DNA from: Spirochaetaceae bacterium | GTDB lineage: Bacteria > Spirochaetota > Spirochaetia > Treponematales > Treponemataceae | Assembly (NCBI GenBank): GCA_031271875.1 | Contig: JAISVD010000204.1 | Span: 1-8,453, forward strand | Direction: 5' to 3' | Length of the DNA stretch: 8,453 nt | In this document: in pieces, positions 1 through 5,796 of the stretch | Numbering within the stretch: the first letter of the stretch is position 1 | How the letters are laid out: each line of letters opens with the position of its first letter | Program-made: the position numbers and the translations under genes | The notes under the pieces: generated by a model | Told to the model about the DNA's origin: nothing | Databases searched by the model: none | The model's input: the letters and a program-made list of their open reading frames with translations, nothing else

Positions 1-2
1 GT

Positions 3-56
3 ATACCATTTCAGGGCGATCTCGTTTACATTCCAAAGAGGACAGAAAACACATAG
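3..56 (+). CDS. possible C-terminal end of an upstream gene (partial)
   Basis: An open frame enters from the left window edge and stops at TAG 54-56, giving 17 residues that end in GDLVYIPKRTENT. The stretch reads like the polar tail of a real protein, but it is too short to assign. The VYIPK string is loosely reminiscent of a motif in Mor-type activators, which would normally continue well past this point, so I do not make that call. The other plus frames here are also short. This is a tentative boundary marker only. Confidence 0.2.
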   Translation: MPFQGDLVYIPKRTENT

Positions 57-203
57 CTAGCGGATCGCCGCGAGATAGGGAGTATAGCGTCGATCTGTAC
101 CTCAAGCCCGCCGGAACCGCCGACATGGGCGAAATCGGTTCCGATGGTCTTGCGCGCGGGATACCCTGATATGGGAATCGGAGAGGAGGCTTCCGGTATG
201 TAC

Positions 204-232
204 TTGACCAATCAGTAAATACCGTAGATAGT
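204..232 (+). promoter_or_regulatory. candidate sigma70-type promoter for the membrane protein gene
   Basis: TTGACC (204-209) is followed after exactly 17 bases by GATAGT (227-232). These match the -35 consensus at five of six positions and the -10 consensus at four of six. A transcript would start near 239 and carry a leader of about 70 bases that includes the hairpin at 252-271. The rest of 57-308 shows no convincing gene. Confidence 0.35.
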
Positions 233-251
233 GGACTCAATGAACATGGGC

Positions 252-271
252 TAAAATCCTGCCGGATTTTA
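252..271 (+). other. hairpin in the leader of the membrane protein gene
   Basis: TAAAATCC (252-259) and GGATTTTA (264-271) are perfect reverse complements around the 4-base loop TGCC. No run of T follows on the plus strand (next bases ACAACAG), so it is not a standard terminator in that direction. It lies 27 bases upstream of the ribosome binding site of the gene at 309. It could stabilise or attenuate that transcript, or be the degenerate terminator of the gene to the left. Confidence 0.4.
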
Positions 272-308
272 ACAACAGTTCTACATCAACATTTTTTTGG
301 AGGTTTTT

Positions 309-914
309 ATGTCAGATGCAGCGGTACTTAAAAAACTAGATATTGTCGCTACCATTAAAGATGGCATCGCTATCGGAATGAAGAACATTGGGCCCATCCT
401 GGTGAATGTTCTGCTTTATTTGGTAACAGTGTGGATTCCCTATTTGAATGTGGGAACGACTATCGGCTTGGTAATCGGTATTGTTTCAAAAGCCAGCAGA
501 GGAGAAGCTATTTCGTTTACCGAAATATTTGATTCTAAGTATCGAAAATATATGGGTGAGTTTTTCCTTGCCGGCGGACTGGTTTATATGGGCATCCTTG
601 CAGGAATGTGCCTTTTCATTATCCCCGGCATTGTCATTGCCATTGCGTGGAGTCTGGCGCTGCTTTTGGTTGTTGACAAAGGGAAGAATCCCATCGAAGC
701 GATAACTCTGAGCAATAACTGTACCTATGGCAATAAAGCACGAATATTCGGCGTGAATTTCATACTCTTCCTTGTTTATTGTATAGCAGTGGGTATCTTT
801 TCTCTTATTCCGATTCTTGGGATGATTCTCATACTTGCTGTTGTCATTATCTATTGTTTTGCCTTTATCGGTTTACAGGCCAGTATTTATAAACAATTAA
901 CTGAGAATATCTAA
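309..914 (+). CDS. small polytopic membrane protein (DUF975/YciC-like, uncertain)
   Basis: A 201-residue integral membrane protein of unknown function. The start is ATG 309 because GGAGG at 299-303 lies five bases upstream; an in-frame TTG at 297 overlaps that ribosome binding site and is rejected. A short polar N-terminus is followed by hydrophobic segments at about residues 28-46, 49-60, 86-104, 103-123, 147-168 and 170-192. A charged loop lies at about 61-85 and a polar loop at 124-145. The pattern of a Pro-Gly-rich helix (FIIPGIVIAIAW), a conserved-looking polar loop (KNPIEAITLSNN) and a later Lys/Arg before the next helix resembles the broad DUF975/YciC/GPDPase membrane-domain group. This is pattern recognition, not a firm family call. 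No partner gene is adjacent: a terminator follows directly. It is AT-rich (37% GC over 301-360) compared with genes downstream, which may indicate a separate origin. Confidence 0.8.
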   Translation: MSDAAVLKKLDIVATIKDGIAIGMKNIGPILVNVLLYLVTVWIPYLNVGTTIGLVIGIVSKASRGEAISFTEIFDSKYRKYMGEFFLAGGLVYMGILAGMCLFIIPGIVIAIAWSLALLLVVDKGKNPIEAITLSNNCTYGNKARIFGVNFILFLVYCIAVGIFSLIPILGMILILAVVIIYCFAFIGLQASIYKQLTENI

Positions 915-915
915 G

Positions 916-950
916 GAGCGGTAAAACCGCTCATAGCGGTTTTAGTTTTA
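916..950 (+). terminator. intrinsic terminator after the membrane protein gene
   Basis: The arms TAAAACCGCT (922-931) and AGCGGTTTTA (935-944) pair perfectly over 10 bp around a 3-base loop, and GTTTTA follows. It begins eight bases after the stop codon. A competing hairpin, GAGCGG (916-921) with CCGCTC (927-932), shares the central CCGCT, so only one of the two can form at a time. Confidence 0.7.
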
Positions 951-997
951 CGCTGAAGTTTTGTACGGATTAGGCTGATCGTATGCAAAGGATACAT

Positions 998-1019
998 ACC
1001 CCGCCCTGAAAGGCGGGGT
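998..1019 (+). repeat. GC-rich hairpin, possible mobile-element end or second terminator
   Basis: ACCCCGCC (998-1005) and GGCGGGGT (1012-1019) are perfect 8-bp complements with loop CTGAAA. Just before it, GTATG (981-985) and CATAC (995-999) form a smaller dyad. Just after it, ATTATC (1031-1036) and GATAAT (1043-1048) form a third. Stacked short hairpins and the CCCCGCCCTGAAAGGCGGGG type of sequence are familiar from ends of IS200/IS605-family elements. No tnpA or tnpB remnant is visible here, and a plain terminator reading is also possible, although only TTGTTAATT follows. Confidence 0.4.
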
Positions 1020-1101
1020 TGTTAATTACCATTATCTGTCATGATAATTGGTATTCCCTGTGGGATAGCGCAGTACACAATTCCAGACCGATGTTCTTTC
1101 T

Positions 1102-1130
1102 TTGACTTTTGCGGTAAATTTCAGTACCTT
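1102..1130 (+). promoter_or_regulatory. candidate promoter of the DUF2156 gene
   Basis: TTGACT (1102-1107), a 17-base spacer and TACCTT (1125-1130) form a sigma70-like pair. The -35 is good; the -10 keeps the first T, the second A and the last T. Transcription would begin at about 1137, which is exactly the preferred ATG, so the message could lack a leader. Confidence 0.35.
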
Positions 1131-1136
1131 ATCTGC

Positions 1137-2018
1137 ATGAAACATATACCGGAATATCCTGCCTCTTCACCGCTGATATGGGAAATGTATGATGATTTAT
1201 ATCCGTCGCTTAACAATCTGAGCGATGGCATCTCTGAATTTACCTTTCCCGGGCTGTTTCTTTTCAGGTTCAAATACAATTACCATATTTCACGGATTGG
1301 GGAAAACGTTCTTATTCTGACAGGTGAGTATAGAAAAAAGACCTTTTTTTCAACCCCCTCAGCCGTGCCGGAAAAACCGATACTTGACGCGCTTTTTGAT
1401 AAATACAGGGTATGGAAAAATATGCCCCCGTCAATTGTCGAAACAGAGGGGGCGATCATCACTTCCTGGGGATATAGTATAGAAGAGGACAGAAATAATT
1501 TTGACTATCTCTATGACCGGAAGGAACTTGCCGAACTTTCGGGAAAAAAATTTCACAAGAAGAAAAATCTGGTGAATTCCTTTGTTTCATCATATCAACA
1601 TGAGATAAAACCCCTGGATTGCGTTACCCGTGATGATGCTCTCGCCGTTCTTGAGCAGTGGCGCGGCGGCAGGGAAGACGAGGGAGATTACAGTTCCGCC
1701 AAAGAAGCCCTGCAATATCTGGAAAAACTGCCCCTCACGGGAATAATCGTATACGCCGACGGAAAACCAGCGGGTTGGACCCTGGGGGAACCCCTTGCGG
1801 CAGGAACCATGTTTGCCGTCCATTACGAAAAAGGGCTTGACGGATATCACGGTATCTATCAATTTGTTAACCAGGCTTTTGCCGCAGGGCTTCCCGATAC
1901 GGTTATCACCATCAACCGGGAGCAGGATATGGGAGAACCGGGTATGAGGCAGGCAAAAATGACTTACCGGCCCTGCGGGTTTGTAAAGAAATGTACCGCT
2001 GTCAAGACAGTTCTGTAG
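1137..2018 (+). CDS. DUF2156 / phosphatidylglycerol lysyltransferase C-terminal-like protein
   Basis: A 293-residue protein with the hallmarks of DUF2156, a double GNAT-like fold related to the catalytic part of MprF and to FemX-type aminoacyl transferases. Visible signatures are GISEFTFPGLFLFR near the N-terminus, a central basic block (GKKFHKKKNLVNSF), and the C-terminal NREQDMGEPGMRQAKMTYRP. In MprF relatives the domain moves an aminoacyl group from tRNA to a lipid. Stand-alone members like this one lack the flippase membrane region and their substrate is unknown. The frame is open from ATG 1041, but the extra 32 residues do not look like the family, and 1041 lies inside a small dyad, so I prefer ATG 1137. 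Neither start has a ribosome binding site. The gene ends 53 bases before the lysO-like gene on the same strand. Base composition rises about a third to half way through (42% GC over 1501-1560, 60% over 1741-1800). Confidence 0.82.
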   Translation: MKHIPEYPASSPLIWEMYDDLYPSLNNLSDGISEFTFPGLFLFRFKYNYHISRIGENVLILTGEYRKKTFFSTPSAVPEKPILDALFDKYRVWKNMPPSIVETEGAIITSWGYSIEEDRNNFDYLYDRKELAELSGKKFHKKKNLVNSFVSSYQHEIKPLDCVTRDDALAVLEQWRGGREDEGDYSSAKEALQYLEKLPLTGIIVYADGKPAGWTLGEPLAAGTMFAVHYEKGLDGYHGIYQFVNQAFAAGLPDTVITINREQDMGEPGMRQAKMTYRPCGFVKKCTAVKTVL

Positions 2019-2071
2019 ATTTCTGCTGATTAAATAGAAAAAGGCTTTCAGGCGCCGGTAAAACGTATAAT

Positions 2072-3031
2072 ATGGATACAGTATTTTCATTATTGATTCT
2101 TCTGGCTTGCATTACTGCGGGTTATTTACTGGAAACAGCGGGGCTCATTCCCCTGAAAAAGGCGCTGGATACCCTGTTTTCTGTAGTTCTCTATCTTCTG
2201 CTTTTCTCGATGGGCCTCAGACTTGGGCAGAGCCGGGAGATACTTTTACGGATCGGTGAAGTTGGGGCGCTGGCAGTTCTGGGGGCGGTCTTTTCGAGCC
2301 TGGGAACGGTAATATTCCAGGTTCTGCTCAGACCACTGTATGTAAAACTGGACAGGGATAGACTTTACGAACTGGATCGTCCGGTACTCCGGGGGGCCGG
2401 GGAAATTCTTGCAATGATACCGGGACACCTGAAAAAGCCGGCGCTTCTGCTTGTGATCGTTATCGCCGGGGTGGTGTCGGGATACCTGCTGCCTCCTGTA
2501 CCCTTCCTGATGGACGGAACATTCAGTTCGGTGATACTCAACGGACTCCTCTTTATTGTCGGTATCCAGATGAAACGGGGCGGAGTTAACATGAAAAAGG
2601 CGCTGCTCCAGCCGGCAACCATTATACTGCCGATTGTGACGGTCACCGGAACGCTTCTCGGTGTGCAGTTGACGCGCCTTTTTATCCCCGGCCTTACCCT
2701 CGGCAGGGCGCTTGCGCTGGGGGGCGGCTTCGGCTGGTACAGTCTCTCGGGGGTACTCATATCCGCACTGGGGGATCCCCTGCTGGGGACGGCCTCCTTT
2801 CTCGCCAACATGCTCAGGGAAGTCCTTGCGCTGGTTCTCATATCATTCCTCAGTTTTACCGGAAGATGTGAATCCGGCATAGGCGTCGCCGGAGCCACAA
2901 GCATGGACGTGACACTTCCGCTTATCGAACATACATACGGCCCCCGGACCGTCCCCCTGGCCTTTGCTCACGGGGTGATACTGACGGCGATCATCCCTTT
3001 TCTGATTCCCCTGTTCATGAAGATTCCATAA
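2072..3031 (+). CDS. lysO: LysO-family lysine exporter
   Basis: A 319-residue inner-membrane protein of the LysO (formerly YbjE/DUF340) family, which exports L-lysine and protects against lysine overload and toxic analogues. About eight hydrophobic helices are visible. Family signatures occur in order: FSMGLRLG near residues 45-52, a middle FIVGIQMKRGG, then GFGWYSLSGVL and LANMLREVLALVLIS. Near the C-terminus, ATSMDVTLPLIE is followed by GPRTVPLAFAHG. Asp279 in the SMD motif is a candidate transport acid. The length is slightly above the E. coli protein, mainly from the loop around residues 90-115. The start at ATG 2072 aligns with the family N-terminus but has no ribosome binding site; TATAAT lies immediately before the ATG, too close to serve this start as a -10. 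It may share a transcript with the DUF2156 gene 53 bases upstream. Confidence 0.88.
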   Translation: MDTVFSLLILLACITAGYLLETAGLIPLKKALDTLFSVVLYLLLFSMGLRLGQSREILLRIGEVGALAVLGAVFSSLGTVIFQVLLRPLYVKLDRDRLYELDRPVLRGAGEILAMIPGHLKKPALLLVIVIAGVVSGYLLPPVPFLMDGTFSSVILNGLLFIVGIQMKRGGVNMKKALLQPATIILPIVTVTGTLLGVQLTRLFIPGLTLGRALALGGGFGWYSLSGVLISALGDPLLGTASFLANMLREVLALVLISFLSFTGRCESGIGVAGATSMDVTLPLIEHTYGPRTVPLAFAHGVILTAIIPFLIPLFMKIP

Positions 3032-3053
3032 CAGGGCAACGTATTATAGAAAA

Positions 3054-3158
3054 ATGGTAAGTATATGCAGGCTGCCGATTGACCGGGATCCGCACGCCGG
3101 GAATCCGCAGTATTTCCTTTTGGGTTTTCTTATTTTAGTTATACTGCCTTTAGCCTGA
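3054..3158 (+). CDS. possible 34-residue hydrophobic leader or small membrane peptide
   Basis: ATG 3054 to TGA 3156-3158 encodes 34 residues: a polar N-terminal half (MVSICRLPIDRD) and a hydrophobic C-terminal half rich in Leu, Ile and Val (FLLGFLILVILPLA). It has no ribosome binding site, although TATTAT at 3042-3047 lies six bases upstream. A small hairpin, TGCCT (3145-3149) with AGGCA (3158-3162), overlaps the stop. Placement in the leader of the ThrC-like gene and the branched-chain-rich tail recall an attenuator peptide, but no U-tailed terminator follows. It could equally be a chance frame. Confidence 0.22.
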   Translation: MVSICRLPIDRDPHAGNPQYFLLGFLILVILPLA

Positions 3159-3218
3159 GGCATTGCAAAGCGCCGCGTTTTTCACTAACCTGTTAGGGAC
3201 AGGATAACGATAAAAAGA

Positions 3219-3259
3219 GAGTCAATTGCAAAATCTCACCCGAGTTTTGCAATTGACTC
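3219..3259 (+). promoter_or_regulatory. perfect 15-bp inverted repeat upstream of the ThrC-like gene
   Basis: GAGTCAATTGCAAAA (3219-3233) and TTTTGCAATTGACTC (3245-3259) are exact reverse complements around an 11-base loop. Each arm also contains the self-complementary core CAATTG. The element ends 18 bases before the ribosome binding site. No T run follows, so it is not an ordinary terminator. It could be an operator for a dimeric regulator, an RNA structure in the leader, or a copy of a small dispersed palindrome. A possible -10, TATACT (3140-3145), lies upstream, so the repeat would be transcribed. Confidence 0.65.
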
Positions 3260-3277
3260 AAGCGACAGAGTAAATCC

Positions 3278-3286
3278 GGAGGTGAT
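3278..3286 (+). promoter_or_regulatory. near-ideal ribosome binding site of the ThrC-like gene
   Basis: GGAGGTGAT matches the anti-Shine-Dalgarno complement along its whole length and has six bases between GGAGG and ATG 3289. It is the strongest ribosome binding site in the window and fixes the start. It also argues that the ThrC-like protein is produced in quantity. Confidence 0.85.
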
Positions 3287-3288
3287 GA

Positions 3289-4602
3289 ATGCAGTTTATC
3301 AGTACCAGAAATGCCGAAAAAAGACTGAATTTTTCACAGACCATACTTGACTGTATGCCCCCAGATGGAGGTATGTATGTTCCCGCAAATGAAGAGAACC
3401 TGAGACCCTGGATACTCTACATGAATGAAACCACATCCTTTCAGGGGATTGCGGGAACACTGACATCGGCGCTCCTCAAGGAAGAACTCAGCCCCGTCGT
3501 GTCGGAACGGATCGCGGCAAAGGCGTTTCCGTTCAGCCCCAAACTCAAGAAACTCAGCGGTCATCTGTACAGTCTTGAACTGTACCACGGTCCCACCGGG
3601 GCCGACGGCGACTTCGGCATCTCATATCTTGCATCGTGTCTCGAACATATACTCATCATGCAGGACAGGGACGCGGTTATCATATCCGCGGTTTCCGATG
3701 ATACCCCCGGGGTATGCGTTGCGACCGCCCTGCGGGACAAGAAAAGGCTCAATGCCATACTCCTCTACCCCAAGGGAACAATGAAGGGGCTGAATGAGCG
3801 GGACTTTATCTGGAACGGCGGTAATGTGTATCCCGTGGAGGTGAACGGTCCGGTGGAGTCGTGCTACCGGATGATGCGGGAGATATACGCTGACCGAGGG
3901 TTCGTATCGGAGTACGGACTTACCCTGGCAAATACGGTAAATATCGGAAGACTGCTCCCCCAGACGTTTTTTTACATGTACGCCTTTGCCCAGCTGAAAA
4001 AGGAGGCATCAGGGGATATCTATTATGCCATGGCTGCCCGGAACTACGGAAATCTCGTGGCGGGTCTCTACGGCTGGAAATTTTCGCTGCCCGTAAACGG
4101 ATTCATAACCGACAGCAGTCCCGCCCTCGGAACCGATGTGACGGGACGCTGCCTGGTCCTCGATTCGGTGGTACCCATACATACCCGGGCTCATGCCGAC
4201 CCGGTTACCCCCTCAAACCTGGAGAGACTCGAAGAGGTATTCGCCGCCCATCCGGTGATACTGAGGACAATGGTTTTTCCTGCGGAAGTGACTGAGGCAA
4301 AGCAGGCGGAAGCGGTAAAGGAACTTTTTGTCAAATACGGAGAGCTCACCTCCCCCCATACCGCCAGCGCCTACGCTGCAGCCCGTGCCCGGCAGGATAT
4401 CGTAGAGGAGGATGACAGCAGTGTCGTCCTGATATCCCGGACACACCCGGCGTTTTACGCGAACATACTCAAGGTGCTCTGCGGAGAGGAACCGGAGATG
4501 CCCGATCACATAAGGAAACTCTATGAACCGGTCACCCCGAAATATAAAATTGAAGCTGATATTTCAGCTGTTCAGGATATCCTGAACGAAATAAGGGGAT
4601 GA
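3289..4602 (+). CDS. ThrC-like protein lacking the PLP lysine (probable pseudoenzyme)
   Basis: A 437-residue protein aligning end to end with threonine synthase (E. coli ThrC, 428 residues), which converts O-phosphohomoserine to threonine with pyridoxal phosphate. Shared landmarks are STR and DGGMYVP (residues 26-32) at the N-terminus, LELYHGPT (96-103), LLYPKG, LANTVNIGRLLPQ, NYGN (252-255), PSNLER, SPHTASAYAA and THPAFY. The catalytic segment is broken: the family reads HGPTLAFKDFG, but here it is HGPTGADGDFG, so the Schiff-base lysine is Gly107. The SGDTG loop is SDDTPG (136-141), and the PSGNFG phosphate loop is AARNYG (249-254). The frame is intact, with no stop or shift, so this looks like a maintained protein, not a decaying gene. 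I infer loss of threonine synthase activity and perhaps a binding or regulatory role. Automated annotation would probably call it thrC. The DUF4349 gene follows almost directly. Confidence 0.87.
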   Translation: MQFISTRNAEKRLNFSQTILDCMPPDGGMYVPANEENLRPWILYMNETTSFQGIAGTLTSALLKEELSPVVSERIAAKAFPFSPKLKKLSGHLYSLELYHGPTGADGDFGISYLASCLEHILIMQDRDAVIISAVSDDTPGVCVATALRDKKRLNAILLYPKGTMKGLNERDFIWNGGNVYPVEVNGPVESCYRMMREIYADRGFVSEYGLTLANTVNIGRLLPQTFFYMYAFAQLKKEASGDIYYAMAARNYGNLVAGLYGWKFSLPVNGFITDSSPALGTDVTGRCLVLDSVVPIHTRAHADPVTPSNLERLEEVFAAHPVILRTMVFPAEVTEAKQAEAVKELFVKYGELTSPHTASAYAAARARQDIVEEDDSSVVLISRTHPAFYANILKVLCGEEPEMPDHIRKLYEPVTPKYKIEADISAVQDILNEIRG

Positions 4603-4607
4603 ATTTC

Positions 4608-5528
4608 ATGAAGAAAAGCTGTTCCTTATCGGCGGTATCTCCTTTTATCGCGCTCCTCACCCTTTCCCTGCTGGCGGCAGGCTGTTCCGCAAAGGCTGAC
4701 CGGGCCTACAGCTCTGTCCCTGCGGCCTATGAATCGGATCGGGCATCCGGCAGAGCGGGGCTTTATACAGAAGCGGCGATGGACACAGCCGAGGCAGAAA
4801 TGGGCTCAGGTCCTGAAGCGCAGACAGACAGGAAACTGATCCTCGAAGGCACTATCAGTATTGAAGTCCGGGATCTTTCCGAAGCGGAGGAGGCGGTAAA
4901 ACACTGGAGCAGAGTCTCCGGCGGGTATATCGCCTCATCATCACTGAGCGAACAACGCCTGTACTGCACCATCCGCCTGCCGGAATCCCGTTTTATGGAA
5001 GCAATGGAGGGACTTGGTAACACAGGCGCCCTCAGGAACAGGCAGATCTCCACGGAAGATGTTACCGAGCAGTTTTATGACATGACCGCCCGGCTGGGAA
5101 CGCGCAAAATCCTCCGCGACCGGCTTTCGGAGTATCTGCGCGGCGCAAAAGATATCAAGGACCTGATCTCCATCGAAACGGAATTGAACAACGTTCAGAC
5201 CGAGATAGAATCTATGGAGGGCCGGCTCAGGCGGCTTACGGACAGGATCGATTACGCGACGATCCATATCGACGCGAGCCTTCCCTGGCAGACAACACGC
5301 AGCGGCTTTCAGTGGCCCGATTTCGGCGATGGATTCAGGCGGTTCGGCGGCGCCGCCGCAGACTTCCTCTACGGTCTCCTGTTCGCGGTTCTCTATATCA
5401 TCGTCTTCGGCGTACCCCTGGTATTGCTGGCAGCGCTGGCATACTGGATCACCTTCGGAAAAGCGGGACTCGTCAGAAAACTCTTTGCCCGGCTGGGGCA
5501 GGGTAAAAAGAAAAAAACCGGAGAGTAA
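4608..5528 (+). CDS. DUF4349 lipoprotein with C-terminal membrane helix
   Basis: A 306-residue envelope protein of the DUF4349 family, function unknown. The signal peptide MKKSCSLSAV...LLAAGC carries a lipobox with Cys26 as the lipidation site. A low-complexity Ala/Ser/Glu linker (about 27-74) leads to the DUF4349 domain (about 75-225). That domain starts RKLILEGTISIEV and contains VSGGYIASSS and TEQFYDMTARL. It includes a likely coiled coil at about 182-213 (ETELNNVQTEIESMEGRL). One long hydrophobic segment lies at about 253-284, followed by a basic tail (KKKKTGE). Lipid at one end and a helix at the other imply an inner-membrane protein with the domain outside the cytoplasm. ATG 4608 is chosen because AAGGGG (4593-4598) is nine bases upstream; ATG 4599 would overlap the previous stop by four bases but touches that site. 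Almost certainly co-transcribed with the ThrC-like gene. Confidence 0.82.
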   Translation: MKKSCSLSAVSPFIALLTLSLLAAGCSAKADRAYSSVPAAYESDRASGRAGLYTEAAMDTAEAEMGSGPEAQTDRKLILEGTISIEVRDLSEAEEAVKHWSRVSGGYIASSSLSEQRLYCTIRLPESRFMEAMEGLGNTGALRNRQISTEDVTEQFYDMTARLGTRKILRDRLSEYLRGAKDIKDLISIETELNNVQTEIESMEGRLRRLTDRIDYATIHIDASLPWQTTRSGFQWPDFGDGFRRFGGAAADFLYGLLFAVLYIIVFGVPLVLLAALAYWITFGKAGLVRKLFARLGQGKKKKTGE

Positions 5529-5574
5529 TCCGCGAAAGGTATGGGCGGAGAAACATGAATCGCGCCGGGCAGGT

Positions 5575-5796
5575 TCAGCGGCTACGGCGCTGTTTTTTCC
5601 GCTGCCGGTTTATCCGGCGGAGCTCCTCCCGTTCCAGAACCCTGAACCTCTTTCTTTCCTTTCTGTTGTTCCGCAGATATTCCTGCTGCAGTTGTGTGAA
5701 TACGCTTTGGGATTTTGATGTGCCCCGGAGCTGTTCTTTTATGCATTTCCGCTTTTTTTCCCTGACCTTTATGGAAGAGACCAGCAGTTGAAACAT
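5575..5796 (-). CDS. small basic hypothetical protein, divergent from polB
   Basis: A 73-residue minus-strand frame from ATG 5796-5794 to TGA 5577-5575. A short hydrophobic start (MFQLLVSSIKV) is followed by a very charged, Arg/Lys/Glu-rich helical sequence (FTQLQQEYLRNNRKERKRF, then EELRRINRQRKKQRRSR). I do not recognise a family. The composition suits a small nucleic-acid-binding or coiled-coil protein. Codon use (CGG, AGG, GAA, AAA, ATA) matches neighbouring genes, and the opposite frame (Cys/Phe/Arg/Ser-rich) looks like an artefact, so the minus strand is the better call. The frame can be extended to ATG 5835, inside polB, where AGGA sits two bases upstream; 5796 is preferred because it avoids overlap with polB. 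The start codon lies within the dyad at 5791-5820. It converges on the DUF4349 gene, ending 46 bases from it. Confidence 0.45.
   Translation of the reverse strand: MFQLLVSSIKVREKKRKCIKEQLRGTSKSQSVFTQLQQEYLRNNRKERKRFRVLEREELRRINRQRKKQRRSR

Noticed and set aside
26..211. Minus-strand open frame of 61 codons near the left edge
   Set aside because: No ribosome binding site, no recognisable family and a low-information composition; the opposite strand is also open over much of the stretch, so the evidence does not favour a gene.
2066..2071. Perfect TATAAT just before the lysO start codon
   Set aside because: A -10 here would start transcription inside the gene, no -35 is seen at the right distance, and the family N-terminus aligns with ATG 2072.
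1590..2090. Long minus-strand frame (166 codons) across the DUF2156 gene end
   Set aside because: Antisense to conserved DUF2156 motifs; no ribosome binding site or recognisable domain.
2365..2904. Long minus-strand frame (179 codons) inside lysO
   Set aside because: Antisense shadow of a clearly conserved membrane protein; Pro/Arg/Ser-rich with no family signature.
3219..3259. Inverted repeat read as an intrinsic terminator
   Set aside because: The stem is AT-rich and is followed by AAGCGACAG, not a T run.
5529..5549. TCCGC/GCGGA as a terminator of the DUF4349 gene
   Set aside because: Only 5 bp with an 11-base loop and no T run, too weak to call.
5555..5791. Plus-strand 78-codon frame between the lipoprotein gene and polB
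   Set aside because: Rich in Cys, Phe, Arg and Ser with no domain pattern; it is the antisense image of the better minus-strand frame at 5575-5796.
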